A stretch of 64,000 nucleotides of DNA, taken from assembly GCA_934157035.1 (NCBI GenBank), contig CAKPHG010000007.1, positions 1-64,000 of the forward strand, read 5' to 3'. The position numbers were made by a program, and so were the translations under genes. Source of the stretch: an uncultured Clostridia bacterium. Its GTDB lineage: Bacteria; Bacillota; Clostridia; TANB77; CAG-508. Position 1 is the first letter of the stretch; every line of letters starts with the position of its first letter. Under the pieces are notes generated by a model that ran no database searches, was not told the origin of the DNA, and saw nothing but the letters and a program-made list of their open reading frames with translations. Shown here in pieces: positions 47,307 to 58,254 of the stretch.

Positions 47307-48293
47307 ATGCTAAATATACTATTTATGGGAACACCAGATTTTGCACAGGAGTCTTTAAAGTGTTTAGTAGACGAAAAATATAATATTGTAGGTGTTGTAA
47401 CAAATCCAGATAGACCAAAGGGAAGAGGTATGAAAATGATAGCTTCTCCTGTAAAAGAATATGCATTAGAAAAAGGATTAGATGTATACCAACCTGAAAG
47501 AGTAAGAAAAAATATAGAATTTATAGAAAAAATAAAGGAGTTAAATCCAGACATTATCTGTGTTGTAGCTTATGGAAAAATACTTCCAAAAGAAATATTA
47601 GACATTCCAAAGTATGGTTGCGTAAATGTACATGCATCAATTCTTCCAAAATATAGAGGAGCAGCACCAATACAATGGGCTGTTTTAAATGGGGATAAAG
47701 TAACTGGTGTAACAACTATGTATATGGATGTAGGAATGGACACAGGAGATACAATCTTAGTAGAAGAAACAAAAATTGGTGAAGAAGAGACAACAGGAGA
47801 ATTATGGAATAGACTTTCTAAAATAGGTGGAAATCTTTTAGTTAAAACTTTAAAACAAATAGAAGAAGGAACTGCTCCAAGGAAAAAACAGGGAGAAGAC
47901 TTCACAATGGCTCCAATGCTAAATAAAGAAATATCAAAAATTGATTGGGAAAATAAAACAGCAGTGGAAATTCACAATTTAGTAAGAGGATTAAACCCAA
48001 TAATGGGAGCTTATACATTTTTAAATGATAAGAAAATAAAAATATGGAAAACTAAAATAAGAGAAGAAAACGAATTATTAGAATTATTTCCGGAATTAGA
48101 AGAATATTTCTTTAAAGTAAAAGAATTAATGCCAGGAACTATAATGTTTGCTTCAGACAAAAAAGGATTATTTGTTAAGGCAAATGAAGGAATTATAGAG
48201 ATAAAAGAAATTCAAGGTGAAAACGCAAAAAAAATGCCAGTAGGAGATTTTCTAAGAGGAAACGAGATAATGGCAGGAGAAATGTTTGAATAA
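47307..48293 (+). CDS. fmt: Methionyl-tRNA formyltransferase
   Basis: Fmt formylates initiator Met-tRNA using 10-formyl-THF (supplied through Fhs, encoded at 53 kb). The frame extends through the repeat to 47244, but AAAGGAGG sets ATG 47307, giving 328 residues starting MLNILFMGTPDFAQ. HASILPKYRGAAPIQWAVLNGD contains the catalytic region, and TTMYMDVGMDTGD follows. Confidence 0.96.
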   Translation: MLNILFMGTPDFAQESLKCLVDEKYNIVGVVTNPDRPKGRGMKMIASPVKEYALEKGLDVYQPERVRKNIEFIEKIKELNPDIICVVAYGKILPKEILDIPKYGCVNVHASILPKYRGAAPIQWAVLNGDKVTGVTTMYMDVGMDTGDTILVEETKIGEEETTGELWNRLSKIGGNLLVKTLKQIEEGTAPRKKQGEDFTMAPMLNKEISKIDWENKTAVEIHNLVRGLNPIMGAYTFLNDKKIKIWKTKIREENELLELFPELEEYFFKVKELMPGTIMFASDKKGLFVKANEGIIEIKEIQGENAKKMPVGDFLRGNEIMAGEMFE

Positions 48294-48318
48294 TTAAATA
48301 TTGATTGTAAAAATAAAT

Positions 48319-48356
48319 AAAAAACAACAAAAAAGAATTCTTTTTTGTTGTTTTTT
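48319..48356. terminator. Bidirectional terminator fmt / beta-helix gene
   Basis: AAAAACAACAAAAAAGAA and TTCTTTTTTGTTGTTTTT form an 18-bp AT-rich stem with T-runs for both strands. Confidence 0.85.
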
Positions 48357-48383
48357 ACTTTTGAAACTTTGAAAGAATGGATA

Positions 48384-48956
48384 TTATTTAATAATTACTT
48401 CTTTACAAGATAATTTTCCTTTACATACAAAACTCTGAGCCGTTATGGTGTGGTTGTTTGTGTTACAATCACCAACTATTATAATTTTTTGTGCAGTTAA
48501 GTCAAAGGAGACATTATCACCCAAAATATAAACATCCTGGGAAGCATCAATAGTTGTTGAATTGTTGTTACCTATAACTAAGTAACTAAGGCAAGTAATA
48601 TAAGTAACGTTGCTGTTCTGTCCAACCTGAATATCACCATTGGATGTGATATGTTCAGCATCTAAATTAGTGCGTGTCCAAATATCACCATTAGCAATGG
48701 AAATGCTAAAGCAATCTAAAAAATTGCAAGAAATGTCTCCACTCTCAATGTAGATATCATGATAAACTTTTATGGTACCAGAAACAATGATGTCACCATT
48801 TTCAATTTCAACATTATCATTACACGAAATGGTGAGATGCCCTGAAACGATAAGATTTGCACCTTTCATTTTAAAATTGCCTTTAATAGTGATGTCTCCT
48901 TCAAGAAAGAGGTCTTCACCATCCAATATTAAGTTTTCAAAGGTCCGTTTTTGCAT
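48384..48956 (-). CDS. Beta-helix (bactofilin-like) repeat protein, 190 aa
   Basis: The start at 48956 is set by AGGAGG seven bases upstream; a longer frame to 49034 has no site. The sequence is a series of short strands separated by turns: DGEDLFLEGDITIKGNF, GANLIVSGHLTI, NVEIENGDIIVSGTIKV, DIYIESGDISCN, SISIANGDIWT, HITSNGDIQVG, with a recurring NGDI/SGDI turn. This is the pattern of a right-handed beta-helix such as polymer-forming bactofilins or pentapeptide-like folds. No signal peptide or membrane helix is seen. It has its own promoter and terminator. Function unknown. Confidence 0.72.
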   Translation of the reverse strand: MQKRTFENLILDGEDLFLEGDITIKGNFKMKGANLIVSGHLTISCNDNVEIENGDIIVSGTIKVYHDIYIESGDISCNFLDCFSISIANGDIWTRTNLDAEHITSNGDIQVGQNSNVTYITCLSYLVIGNNNSTTIDASQDVYILGDNVSFDLTAQKIIIVGDCNTNNHTITAQSFVCKGKLSCKEVIIK

Positions 48957-49005
48957 TTGCAATCCTCCTATATTTATATAAAAACAATTTACAGTTACAC
49001 AAACA

Positions 49006-49034
49006 ATTATATCATAAGAAATGTTAAAAAACAA
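49006..49034 (-). promoter_or_regulatory. Promoter of the beta-helix gene
   Basis: Minus strand: TTGTTT (49034-49029), 17 bases, TATAAT (49011-49006). Confidence 0.65.
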
Positions 49035-49081
49035 TACACAAAAAAATCATATAAAAATTGACTAATTTTTTAGCAAAAGTG

Positions 49082-49110
49082 TTGTAAAAAACAAAAGATA
49101 TTGGTATACT
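49082..49110 (+). promoter_or_regulatory. Promoter of the asp23-amaP-nusB operon
   Basis: TTGTAA at 49082-49087, 17 bases, TATACT at 49105-49110. Confidence 0.7.
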
Positions 49111-49164
49111 TATAGTATCAAAAAAATATGCACAAAAGTATAAATTATGAGGAGGTCTTTTGTT

Positions 49165-49605
49165 ATGGAAAAAGAAAATAAAGAAGTAAAAAAAGTAGAA
49201 GAAGTAGAAAACGAAGAAATCGCTATATCTACAGAAACAAACGAAATAAAAATAGCTAATGATGTTGTTGCTGTTATCGCTGGTGTTGCTGTATCAGAAG
49301 TATCAGGAGTTGCAGAAATGGCAGGAGGTTTTGCAGGAGGAATTACAGAAGTATTAAGCGGAAAGAAAAATTTAGCCAAAGGAATAAAAGTAGAAGTTGG
49401 AGAAAAAGATACAAAAATAGATGTTAATATTATAGTAGAATATGGTGTTAGAATTCCAGATGTTGCATTTGAAATTCAAAACAGAGTAAAAAAAGCAGTT
49501 GAAACAATGACAGGATTAAATGTATTGGAAGTAAATGTTCATGTACAAGGTGTTAGCACAGAAAGCAAAGAAGAAGCACAAGCAGAAACAAAAATAGAAG
49601 AATAA
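49165..49605 (+). CDS. asp23: Asp23/Gls24 family envelope stress protein
   Basis: Asp23 family proteins form membrane-associated filaments anchored by AmaP. AGGAGGTCTTTTGTT sets ATG 49165 (146 residues); the in-frame ATG at 49147 overlaps that site. After an acidic N-terminus, NDVVAVIAGVAVSEVSGVAEMAGG, VDVNIIVEYGVRIPDVAFEIQ and NVLEVNVHVQGVS cover the domain. The next two genes, amaP and a DUF2273 protein, complete the set. Confidence 0.92.
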   Translation: MEKENKEVKKVEEVENEEIAISTETNEIKIANDVVAVIAGVAVSEVSGVAEMAGGFAGGITEVLSGKKNLAKGIKVEVGEKDTKIDVNIIVEYGVRIPDVAFEIQNRVKKAVETMTGLNVLEVNVHVQGVSTESKEEAQAETKIEE

Positions 49606-49670
49606 TTATTTTATGGGAAGGGTGCGCATTTTTACGTACCCTTTACTAAAGAAAAAAATGGAGGAAAACG

Positions 49671-50231
49671 ATGAAAATTTTAGATAAAATAGGGTTAATT
49701 ATTTTTTCTGATTTAATGCTAGTTATATCAGTAATTATATGTTTGTTAATATTTGGGTGGTTATCTCCTCAAACAATGTATGACTTTACTGTAGCAGCAT
49801 TAAATGATCCTATAGCTACAAATACACTATTAGTAATTTCAATTATATGTATATTACTTGCAATAAAATGTGTATTCTTTAGTTCAGATAAAAAAGAAAT
49901 AAATGGAATAAAGGATGGCATTTTATTACAAAATACAGATGGAAATTTAGTAATATCAAAAACAACTTTAGAAGAATTAGTAAATAGTATCGTAAATGGG
50001 TTTGAGAGTGCACAAAATGTAACATCTAAAATTGTATTAGATGAAGAAAAAAGATTAATAGTATATGTAACATTAGATGTTAAAGAAAATGCAGTTATTA
50101 AAGAACTATCAAATAACTTACAAACAAAAATAAAAGCAGCAATTAAAAAGACTTCAGATTTAGAAGTTAAAGAGGTTAATATAAGTATAAAAGAATTACA
50201 TGCAAAAGAAAATGAAAAAATACAACAATAG
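49671..50231 (+). CDS. amaP: Alkaline shock membrane anchor protein AmaP
   Basis: AmaP tethers Asp23 to the membrane. Two hydrophobic segments open it: IIFSDLMLVISVIICLLIFG and TLLVISIICILLAIKCVFF. A cytosolic alpha/beta domain with VTLDVKENAVIKELSNNLQTKI follows. It has 186 residues. GGAGGAAAACG precedes the ATG. A hairpin AAGGGTGCG/CGTACCCTT sits just upstream (49618-49645). Confidence 0.88.
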   Translation: MKILDKIGLIIFSDLMLVISVIICLLIFGWLSPQTMYDFTVAALNDPIATNTLLVISIICILLAIKCVFFSSDKKEINGIKDGILLQNTDGNLVISKTTLEELVNSIVNGFESAQNVTSKIVLDEEKRLIVYVTLDVKENAVIKELSNNLQTKIKAAIKKTSDLEVKEVNISIKELHAKENEKIQQ

Positions 50232-50242
50232 AGAGGTGTAAT

Positions 50243-50446
50243 ATGGAAGAAATAAAAAATTTTTTAATGAAATATAGAGGAGCGATTATTGGAGGAATAA
50301 TTGCAATACTTATTTTATGTACAGGTTTTTATAAACTAATGATAGGTATAATTTTAATCGGAATGGGAATTTATTTAGGAAATTATATTCAAATAAATAA
50401 AGATGATGTAAAAGAAAAAATAAAAAATTTTATTGATAAGTTATAA
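50243..50446 (+). CDS. DUF2273 small membrane protein
   Basis: A 67-residue membrane protein with two hydrophobic stretches, [19 protein letters not shown] and [17 protein letters not shown], and a lysine-rich end. DUF2273 proteins accompany Asp23/AmaP in many Bacillota and probably assist membrane anchoring. AGAGGTGTAAT precedes ATG 50243. Confidence 0.85.
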   Translation: MEEIKNFLMKYRGAIIGGIIAILILCTGFYKLMIGIILIGMGIYLGNYIQINKDDVKEKIKNFIDKL

Positions 50447-50457
50447 AAGGGGAAAAT

Positions 50458-50877
50458 ATGAAACGATCACAATTAAGAGAAATAGCATTTACACTAATTT
50501 ATAGTAGTGAAATACAAAAAGAAATGAATGAAGAACAACTAAACTATTTTATTGAAGAAAACAATTTAGAAAATAAAGAAGAAATAGATTATATAATATC
50601 TATTTTTAACGGAGTAAAACAAAATAATGAGCAAATAACTGAACTTATTTCTCAAAATTTAAAAGAAAAATGGACGACAAATAGAATTTCAAAAATTAAT
50701 TTGTCAATATTAAAAGTTGCTATATATGAGTTACTTTATTCTAAAGTACCATATAAAGTAGTTATAAATGAAGCAGTAGAGCTTGCTAAAAATTACGGAG
50801 ATGATTCATCAAAATCATTTGTTAACGGAATATTAGCAAGTATAGTTAAAAGTCAAAAACTAGAAGAAGAGGAGTAA
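50458..50877 (+). CDS. nusB: Transcription antitermination factor NusB
   Basis: NusB binds boxA with S10 to antiterminate rRNA transcription. [30 protein letters not shown] [27 protein letters not shown] are the family blocks (139 residues). AAAAGGGGAAAAT precedes the ATG. It follows the envelope stress trio directly. Confidence 0.95.
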   Translation: MKRSQLREIAFTLIYSSEIQKEMNEEQLNYFIEENNLENKEEIDYIISIFNGVKQNNEQITELISQNLKEKWTTNRISKINLSILKVAIYELLYSKVPYKVVINEAVELAKNYGDDSSKSFVNGILASIVKSQKLEEEE

Positions 50878-50883
50878 TAAAAA

Positions 50884-52074
50884 ATGACTTATCATCCAAT
50901 TAGTGTTACAGAGCTTAACATGTACATAAAGGGAAAGTTCCAAGAGGATGAATATTTAAATAATGTATTAGTAAAAGGGGAGATTTCAAATTTTAAGCAT
51001 CATTATACAGGTCATATGTATTTTACCTTAAAAGATGAAAACTCCCTTATTAAATGCATAATGTTTAAAACGGCAACTGTACACTTAGATTTTGTCCCAA
51101 AGGATGGAATGAAAGTTATGGTATTAGGAACTGTATCTGTGTTTGAAAGAGATGGCGTTTATCAAATATATGCAAAAGCAATGAAGCAAGAAGGTGTTGG
51201 AGACTTACATGCAGAATATGAAAGATTAAAACAAAAATTAGAACAAGAGGGATTATTCGACAAAAATCACAAACAAAAAATACCATTTATGCCAAAAATA
51301 ATAGGAGTTTTAACATCTAATACAGGATCAGTAATAAGAGATATAATAAATGTTTCAACAAGAAGAAATCCAAATGTGTATATAAGATTATTTCCAGTTC
51401 CAGTACAAGGTCCAGGAGCTGCAGAAAAAATAGTTAAAGCAATAGAGATAATGAATGAAAAAAAACTAGCAGATGTGCTAATTTTAGCAAGAGGAGGAGG
51501 CTCATTAGAAGACTTATGGCCTTTTAATGAAGAAATTGTTGCAAGAGCAATATATAATTCAGAACTTCCTATAATTTCAGCAGTTGGGCATGAAACAGAC
51601 TTTACAATAGCAGATTTTGTTTCAGACTTAAGAGCTCCTACTCCATCAGCTGCAGCAGAACTTGCGGTACCAAATATAGAAGAAATTAAGATAAAATTAA
51701 CTTCTTATGAAAGACAGTTGAAAAATGCTTTGTACAAAAAAGTAGAAATAATGAAATTACGTTATGAAAAATGTCTAAAATCATCTGTATTTACAAATCC
51801 ATTACAAAGAGTAAATGATAGTTATTTAATGGTTGAAAATATACAGAGAAAATTAGAAAACTTAGTTAATATAAAAGTAAAAGAAAACAAGGAATATATG
51901 ATAAAATATATATCAAAATTAGATGCATTAAGTCCATTAAAAACTTTAACAAGAGGATATTCAATAGTAATGGATAATAATAATAAAGTTATAAATACAG
52001 TAACAAAATTAAATACTGGGGATATAATAAAAATACGTCTAAAAGATGGAGAAAAAGAAACTAAGGTTTTATAA
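50884..52074 (+). CDS. xseA: Exonuclease VII large subunit
   Basis: XseA is the catalytic subunit of exonuclease VII, which degrades single-stranded DNA. The OB domain shows VLVKGEISNFKHHYTGHMYFTLKD; the catalytic part has RGGGSLEDLWPFNEEIVARAI, SAVGHETDFTIADFVSDLRAPTPSAAAEL. It has 396 residues. It is separated from xseB by an extra gene. Confidence 0.96.
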   Translation: MTYHPISVTELNMYIKGKFQEDEYLNNVLVKGEISNFKHHYTGHMYFTLKDENSLIKCIMFKTATVHLDFVPKDGMKVMVLGTVSVFERDGVYQIYAKAMKQEGVGDLHAEYERLKQKLEQEGLFDKNHKQKIPFMPKIIGVLTSNTGSVIRDIINVSTRRNPNVYIRLFPVPVQGPGAAEKIVKAIEIMNEKKLADVLILARGGGSLEDLWPFNEEIVARAIYNSELPIISAVGHETDFTIADFVSDLRAPTPSAAAELAVPNIEEIKIKLTSYERQLKNALYKKVEIMKLRYEKCLKSSVFTNPLQRVNDSYLMVENIQRKLENLVNIKVKENKEYMIKYISKLDALSPLKTLTRGYSIVMDNNNKVINTVTKLNTGDIIKIRLKDGEKETKVL

Positions 52075-52089
52075 ATAAGGAGGAAAATT

Positions 52090-52542
52090 ATGAAAAAAGT
52101 AATATGGGTAATAGTAGCAATAGTTTTAATAGTTTTGATAATTTTTTTGTGTAATATGAACAAAAGTACTGAAAATAAAAATACAATAAATACAAATACA
52201 CAAAAGGAAAATAGAATACAAAATAACATTAAAAATGAAATAAAAAATGAGATTATAGATAATAATCAAAATGAAATGGAAAATGAAATTACGCAAAATG
52301 TCATACAAAATGAAACATCATCTGAAACTTTTATAGAAGAACCAAAAACAGAAAAAGAAAAAGCAAAAGAAATTGTAAAGAAAGATTGGGGTAATGGTTC
52401 AAATTATGAAATTTCAATAGATGGAATAAATCAAAATGGATCTTATATAGTAACTGTTAGAAATTCAAACACCACTGAAGCACTTGCATATTACATAGTA
52501 AATGTTAAAGACGGTACATTTACTAAAAAAGTAATGGAATAG
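52090..52542 (+). CDS. Membrane-anchored unknown protein between xseA and xseB, 150 aa
   Basis: No family is recognised with certainty. A single hydrophobic N-terminal segment (VIWVIVAIVLIVLIIFLC) is followed by an Asn/Lys/Glu-rich spacer of about 70 residues and a C-terminal domain with EKAKEIVKKDWG, YEISIDGI and GSYIVTVRNSNT ending in DGTFTKKVME, reminiscent of a PepSY-like or small beta domain outside the cell. The Cys at the end of the membrane segment is not a clear lipobox. It disrupts the usual xseA-xseB adjacency. Confidence 0.7.
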   Translation: MKKVIWVIVAIVLIVLIIFLCNMNKSTENKNTINTNTQKENRIQNNIKNEIKNEIIDNNQNEMENEITQNVIQNETSSETFIEEPKTEKEKAKEIVKKDWGNGSNYEISIDGINQNGSYIVTVRNSNTTEALAYYIVNVKDGTFTKKVME

Positions 52543-52555
52543 AAAAGAGGAAAAC

Positions 52556-52774
52556 ATGGAAGAATTAAATTTTGAAGAAGCAATAAAAGAATTAGAAAAA
52601 ATTACAACAGAATTAGAAAAAGGTGATTTAAATTTAGAAGAATCTGTAAAAAAATTTGAAGAAGGAATGAAATTGTCAAAGAAATGTAATAGTATAATAG
52701 AAGATGCTGAAAGAAAAATAAATATATTATTACAAAAAGGTGATGAAATTACAGAGGAAAATTTTGAGGAATAA
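52556..52774 (+). CDS. xseB: Exonuclease VII small subunit
   Basis: XseB is the small partner of XseA. The 72-residue product is helical with NFEEAIKELEKITTELEKGDLNLEESVKKFEEGMKL, diagnostic of the family. AGAGGAAAAC precedes the ATG. Confidence 0.95.
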   Translation: MEELNFEEAIKELEKITTELEKGDLNLEESVKKFEEGMKLSKKCNSIIEDAERKINILLQKGDEITEENFEE

Positions 52775-52798
52775 TAAAGGCAAGAAAAGGGGATAATA

Positions 52799-53233
52799 AT
52801 GAATTTTTTTGAAGAATATAAATACTTGATAGTACCAATTTCAGTATGGTTTTGTATTCAAGTATTTAAGGTGATATGGGACTTGGTAGCAACTCATAAA
52901 TTTAATTTTAAGAGAATTTTAGGAGCAGGAGGAATGCCTAGTTCACATTCAGCAGTAGTAACTTCTATTGCAACAATGATAGGAAAGACACAAGGACTAA
53001 ATTCACCAATATTTGCACTTGCAGTAATGTTTGCATTTGTAGTTATGTATGATGCAGCAGGAGTTAGAAGAGCAGCTGGAAAACAAGCAAAACTATTAAA
53101 CAAGTTAGTAGAAACGCCAGGACTTTCAAATATACAAGTACAAGAAAAATTAGTAGAAGTATTAGGTCACACTCCAACACAAGTTGTAGTAGGAGCGGCA
53201 ATAGGTGTTATAGTAGGATGGATATTTGGGTAG
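52799..53233 (+). CDS. Divergent PAP2 family (DUF212/YuiD-like) membrane protein
   Basis: A 144-residue membrane protein with GAGGMPSSHSAVVTSIATMIG, matching the PSSHSA motif of acid phosphatase/PAP2 enzymes, then VMYDAAGVRRAAGKQA and a C-terminal VVVGAAIGVIVGWIFG. The family is a divergent PAP2 group (YuiD) whose substrate is unknown. AAAAGGGGATAATA precedes the ATG. Confidence 0.9.
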   Translation: MNFFEEYKYLIVPISVWFCIQVFKVIWDLVATHKFNFKRILGAGGMPSSHSAVVTSIATMIGKTQGLNSPIFALAVMFAFVVMYDAAGVRRAAGKQAKLLNKLVETPGLSNIQVQEKLVEVLGHTPTQVVVGAAIGVIVGWIFG

Positions 53234-53265
53234 TATAAATATGATAAAAAAAGTAGGTGATTATA

Positions 53266-54930
53266 ATGGAAGATATTGAAATTGCAAGAAATACTAAATT
53301 AGAGAAAATAGAAAAAATAGCAAAAAACATTGGAATAGATGAAGAATATGTAGAAAACTACGGAAAATATAAAGCAAAGATATCATTAGATATATTAAAA
53401 AAACTAGAAAGCAAAAAAAATGGGAAATTAGTATTAGTTACAGCAATTAATCCTACACCATTAGGAGAAGGAAAAACAACTATAGCGATAGGATTAGCAG
53501 ATGGATTAAGAAAAATTGGTAAAAATTCAATACTAGCATTAAGAGAACCATCACTAGGTCCCGTATTTGGAATAAAAGGTGGAGCAACAGGTGGTGGACA
53601 TTCACAAGTTGCACCTATGGAAGATATAAATTTACATTTCACAGGAGACATTCATGCTATAACTTCTGCAAATAATTTGTTATCAGCTATTATAGACAAT
53701 CATATATACCATGGAAACGAGCTAAATATAGAAAAAGTCACATGGAAGAGATGTGTAGACCTAAATGATAGACAATTAAGGGTAGTAAATACAGGTTTAT
53801 CAGGTGAAAAAAATATAGTTCCAAGAGAAGATGGATTCGATATAACAGTAGCTTCAGAAATAATGGCAATTTTTTGTTTAGCAACCAATATAGATGATTT
53901 AAAAAGAAGATTAGGAAACATCATAATAGGCTACAATAATGAACAAAAGCCAGTCACAGCACATGATTTAAAAGCAGAAGGAGCAATGGCGGTTTTACTA
54001 AAAGATGCGCTTAATCCAAATTTAGTTCAAACATTAGAACATACACCAGCAATAATACATGGAGGGCCATTTGCAAATATAGCACATGGATGTAATAGTA
54101 TAGTTGCAACAAAAATGGCATTAAAACTTTCAGATTACACGGTTACAGAAGCAGGATTTGGAGCAGACTTAGGAGCAGAAAAATTCTTAAACATAAAAAC
54201 AAGAAGATTAGGAAAAATTCCAGATGCAGTAGTTATAGTAGCAACAATAAAAGCTTTAAAATATCATGGCGGAATGGCAAAAGACGAATTAGAAAAAGAA
54301 AACATCGAGGCATTGAAAAATGGTAGTGAAAACTTACTAAAACACATAGAAAATCTAAAAGAAAAATTTGGAGTAAATGTTGTTGTTGCAATAAATAAAT
54401 TTAATCAAGATACAGAAAATGAAATTGAAACATTAAGAAAAATACTAGAAAAAGAAAATGTAGAATTAAGTTTAGTAGAAAGCTGGGCAAAAGGCGGAGA
54501 AGGAGCAAAAGACCTAGCCAAAAAAGTAGCTTACTTATGTGAAGAAAAAGAAAATGAATTTAAATACATATATAATTTAGAAGATACTATAAAGGAAAAG
54601 GTAGAAAAAATTTCTAAAAATATATATGGAGCAGATGAAGTAGAATATAGTAAAGAAGCGGAAGAGCAAATTGAAAAAATAGAGAACATGGGTTATAGCA
54701 ATTTACCAATTTGTATAGCAAAAACACAATATTCATTTTCAGATGACGCTAAAAATTTAGAGTGTAATTCATCATTTAACATTCATGTAAAAGAAGTAAA
54801 ACTAAAAGCAGGAGCAGAATTTATAGTAATACTAACAGGAAAAGTGATGACAATGCCAGGTTTACCAAAACATCCTGCATCAGAACAAATAGACATAGAC
54901 AAACAAGGAAATATAGTAGGGATATTTTAA
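53266..54930 (+). CDS. fhs: Formate-tetrahydrofolate ligase
   Basis: Fhs makes 10-formyl-THF from formate and THF with ATP, feeding purine synthesis and Met-tRNA formylation by Fmt. TAGGTGATTATA sets ATG 53266 (554 residues). NPTPLGEGKTTIAIGLADGL is the ATP site; EPSLGPVFGIKGGATGGGHSQVAPMEDINLHFTGD and VVVAINKFNQDTENEI are conserved. The stop touches the left end of the RAYT-like element. Confidence 0.97.
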   Translation: MEDIEIARNTKLEKIEKIAKNIGIDEEYVENYGKYKAKISLDILKKLESKKNGKLVLVTAINPTPLGEGKTTIAIGLADGLRKIGKNSILALREPSLGPVFGIKGGATGGGHSQVAPMEDINLHFTGDIHAITSANNLLSAIIDNHIYHGNELNIEKVTWKRCVDLNDRQLRVVNTGLSGEKNIVPREDGFDITVASEIMAIFCLATNIDDLKRRLGNIIIGYNNEQKPVTAHDLKAEGAMAVLLKDALNPNLVQTLEHTPAIIHGGPFANIAHGCNSIVATKMALKLSDYTVTEAGFGADLGAEKFLNIKTRRLGKIPDAVVIVATIKALKYHGGMAKDELEKENIEALKNGSENLLKHIENLKEKFGVNVVVAINKFNQDTENEIETLRKILEKENVELSLVESWAKGGEGAKDLAKKVAYLCEEKENEFKYIYNLEDTIKEKVEKISKNIYGADEVEYSKEAEEQIEKIENMGYSNLPICIAKTQYSFSDDAKNLECNSSFNIHVKEVKLKAGAEFIVILTGKVMTMPGLPKHPASEQIDIDKQGNIVGIF

Positions 54931-55056
54931 ACTAATAGGGACGGGGCATTTTAGTTTAGTAAAAAATAGTTAATTAAATTATTTAAGATGAATATAAAAA
55001 AAGATGTAAAAATCTTTAGATAGGGGCTTAATATAATAAAATACAAGGAGGAGAAA

Positions 55057-55797
55057 ATGAGACTATCAAGAAAAGATTATGCTGCATCTTTTTTTCATGT
55101 AATGGTGCAAGGGCATAATAAAGAGTATATATTTAAAAAAGATAAAAGTAAAAAGAAATATTTAAAATTGATGAAAGAAAATGAGAAAGAAATAGAAATA
55201 TTAGCATATTGTATTATGGGAAATCATGTGCATATGCTGATATATACATCTAAAATAGACAATATGTCAAAATTTATGCACAAAGTAAACTCTGAGTATG
55301 CAATGTACTACAATTATATAGAAAAAGGCAGAGTAGGAAGTGTATATAGAGATAGATATAAAAGTGAGCCTATTTATGATGAAAGATACTTTTTTAAGTG
55401 TATAAATTATATACATGAAAACCCAGTAAAAGCTAATATTGTATCAAAGTGTGAAAATTATGAATATTCTTCTTATAATGATTATATAAATAAGATAGGA
55501 TGTGCAAAAAAAGAAGTATTAAAAAAAGTATTTGATAATCAAAATTATATTGAAGTATTAAATATGTATAATAAAAATGTAAATTTATTTTTAGATATAG
55601 AAAAGGAAAATAAAATTGATGATGCTATAAATGATTATTTAGAAATAACTAATAAAAAGATAATTCAAATATTAGACGATGAGAAAAATCTAAAAAAAAT
55701 AATTATGCACATAAAAAACATAACTAATGTTACATATGATGAAATTCAAGAAAAGTTTAATATTAGTAGAAACCGAATAGCTAATATTCTTAAATAA
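55057..55797 (+). CDS. REP-associated-type Y1 transposase (RAYT-like, IS200-like fold)
   Basis: HUH-type single-strand DNA nuclease. FFHVMVQGHNKEYIF, AYCIMGNHVHMLIY with the His-hydrophobic-His pair, a candidate catalytic Tyr in KVNSEYAMYYNYI, GSVYRDRYKSEPI and YIHENPVKANIV are the RAYT/TnpA-REP signatures. A C-terminal region (about 200-246, ending TYDEIQEKFNISRNRIANILK) looks like a helix-turn-helix, common in RAYT relatives. At 246 residues it is longer than IS200 TnpA. AAGGAGGAGAAA precedes the ATG. All key residues appear intact. Confidence 0.88.
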   Translation: MRLSRKDYAASFFHVMVQGHNKEYIFKKDKSKKKYLKLMKENEKEIEILAYCIMGNHVHMLIYTSKIDNMSKFMHKVNSEYAMYYNYIEKGRVGSVYRDRYKSEPIYDERYFFKCINYIHENPVKANIVSKCENYEYSSYNDYINKIGCAKKEVLKKVFDNQNYIEVLNMYNKNVNLFLDIEKENKIDDAINDYLEITNKKIIQILDDEKNLKKIIMHIKNITNVTYDEIQEKFNISRNRIANILK

Positions 55798-55879
55798 AAT
55801 GAAAAATCATCTTAAATAATTTAATTAAATATTTTTTATTAAACCAATTTTCCTAGTTTGCATTAGCTCAATAATTTAT

Positions 55880-55914
55880 TAAACTAAAAAGGCCCGTCCC
55901 TAATAGTTTAATAA
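55880..55914 (+). repeat. REP-like palindrome, right end of the RAYT element
   Basis: TAAACTA and TAGTTTA enclose AAAAGGCCCGTCCCTAA. The 35-base unit recurs identically at 56362-56396. Confidence 0.85.
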
Positions 55915-55951
55915 ATTTTGTGAAAAATATGTGAATTTTAGAAAAATAGTA

Positions 55952-55980
55952 TTGACATTTATATAAAATAGGTATAAATT
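55952..55980 (+). promoter_or_regulatory. Promoter of groES-groEL
   Basis: TTGACA at 55952-55957, with TATAAA at 55973-55978 (15-base spacer) or TAAATT at 55975-55980 (17-base spacer). CIRCE begins two bases later. Confidence 0.8.
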
Positions 55981-55981
55981 G

Positions 55982-56008
55982 TTAGCAGTCTCAAATAAGG
56001 ACTGCTAA
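55982..56008 (+). promoter_or_regulatory. CIRCE operator of groES-groEL (variant)
   Basis: TTAGCAGTC, nine bases, GACTGCTAA: a perfect inverted repeat with one symmetric change from the CIRCE consensus (C to G at position six of the arm). It places groESL under HrcA together with the dnaK operon. Confidence 0.9.
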
Positions 56009-56060
56009 TTTAATATATAACAATATTAAATAATAAAATAAATTAAGGAGGTAATGTTAA

Positions 56061-56330
<270 letters not shown>

Positions 56331-56361
56331 AATATGATGCTATAAAAGGAATATGATGAGC

Positions 56362-58047
<1,686 letters not shown>

Positions 58048-58070
58048 AATAAAAAATAAATAAAACATAG

Positions 58071-58112
58071 AAGGACTTTTATAGAATAAAATTTATAAAA
58101 GTTCTTTTATAT
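58071..58112 (+). terminator. Terminator after groEL
   Basis: AAGGACTTTTATA pairs with TATAAAAGTTCTT around GAATAAAATT, then TTATATATTTTT. Confidence 0.8.
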
Positions 58113-58170
58113 ATTTTTAATAAAAAATCTTTAAATAAAGGAGATAATTTTAGTACATAATTTTTGTAAT

Positions 58171-58199
58171 TTGCAAAAAAAGTCGAATTATGTTAAAAT
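58171..58199 (+). promoter_or_regulatory. Promoter of the 266-aa gene (extended -10)
   Basis: TTGCAA, 17 bases, TAAAAT with TG one base upstream (TATGTTAAAAT). The stretch from -35 to about +10 closely resembles the promoter at 60711-60739. Confidence 0.75.
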
Positions 58200-58254
58200 G
58201 TAAGAGATTAGTAAGTGTTGTTAAGTTATTTATAATGTAGAAAGGGGAATCTGA

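Larger units (their letters stand above)
54929..55914 (+). mobile_element. RAYT-like element: Y1 transposase gene with inverted flanks
   Basis: The left flank AAACTAATAGGGACGGG...TTTTAGTTTA (54929-54958) is an imperfect inverted copy of TAAACTAAAAAGGCCCGTCCC...TAATAGTTT (55880-55909). A second inverted pair, around TTAATTAAATTATTTAAGATGA, lies inside (54960-54991 and 55807-55840). Between them lies one Y1-transposase gene. The right end has about 40 extra bases between outer and inner repeats. The element sits between fhs and groES. Confidence 0.8.
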
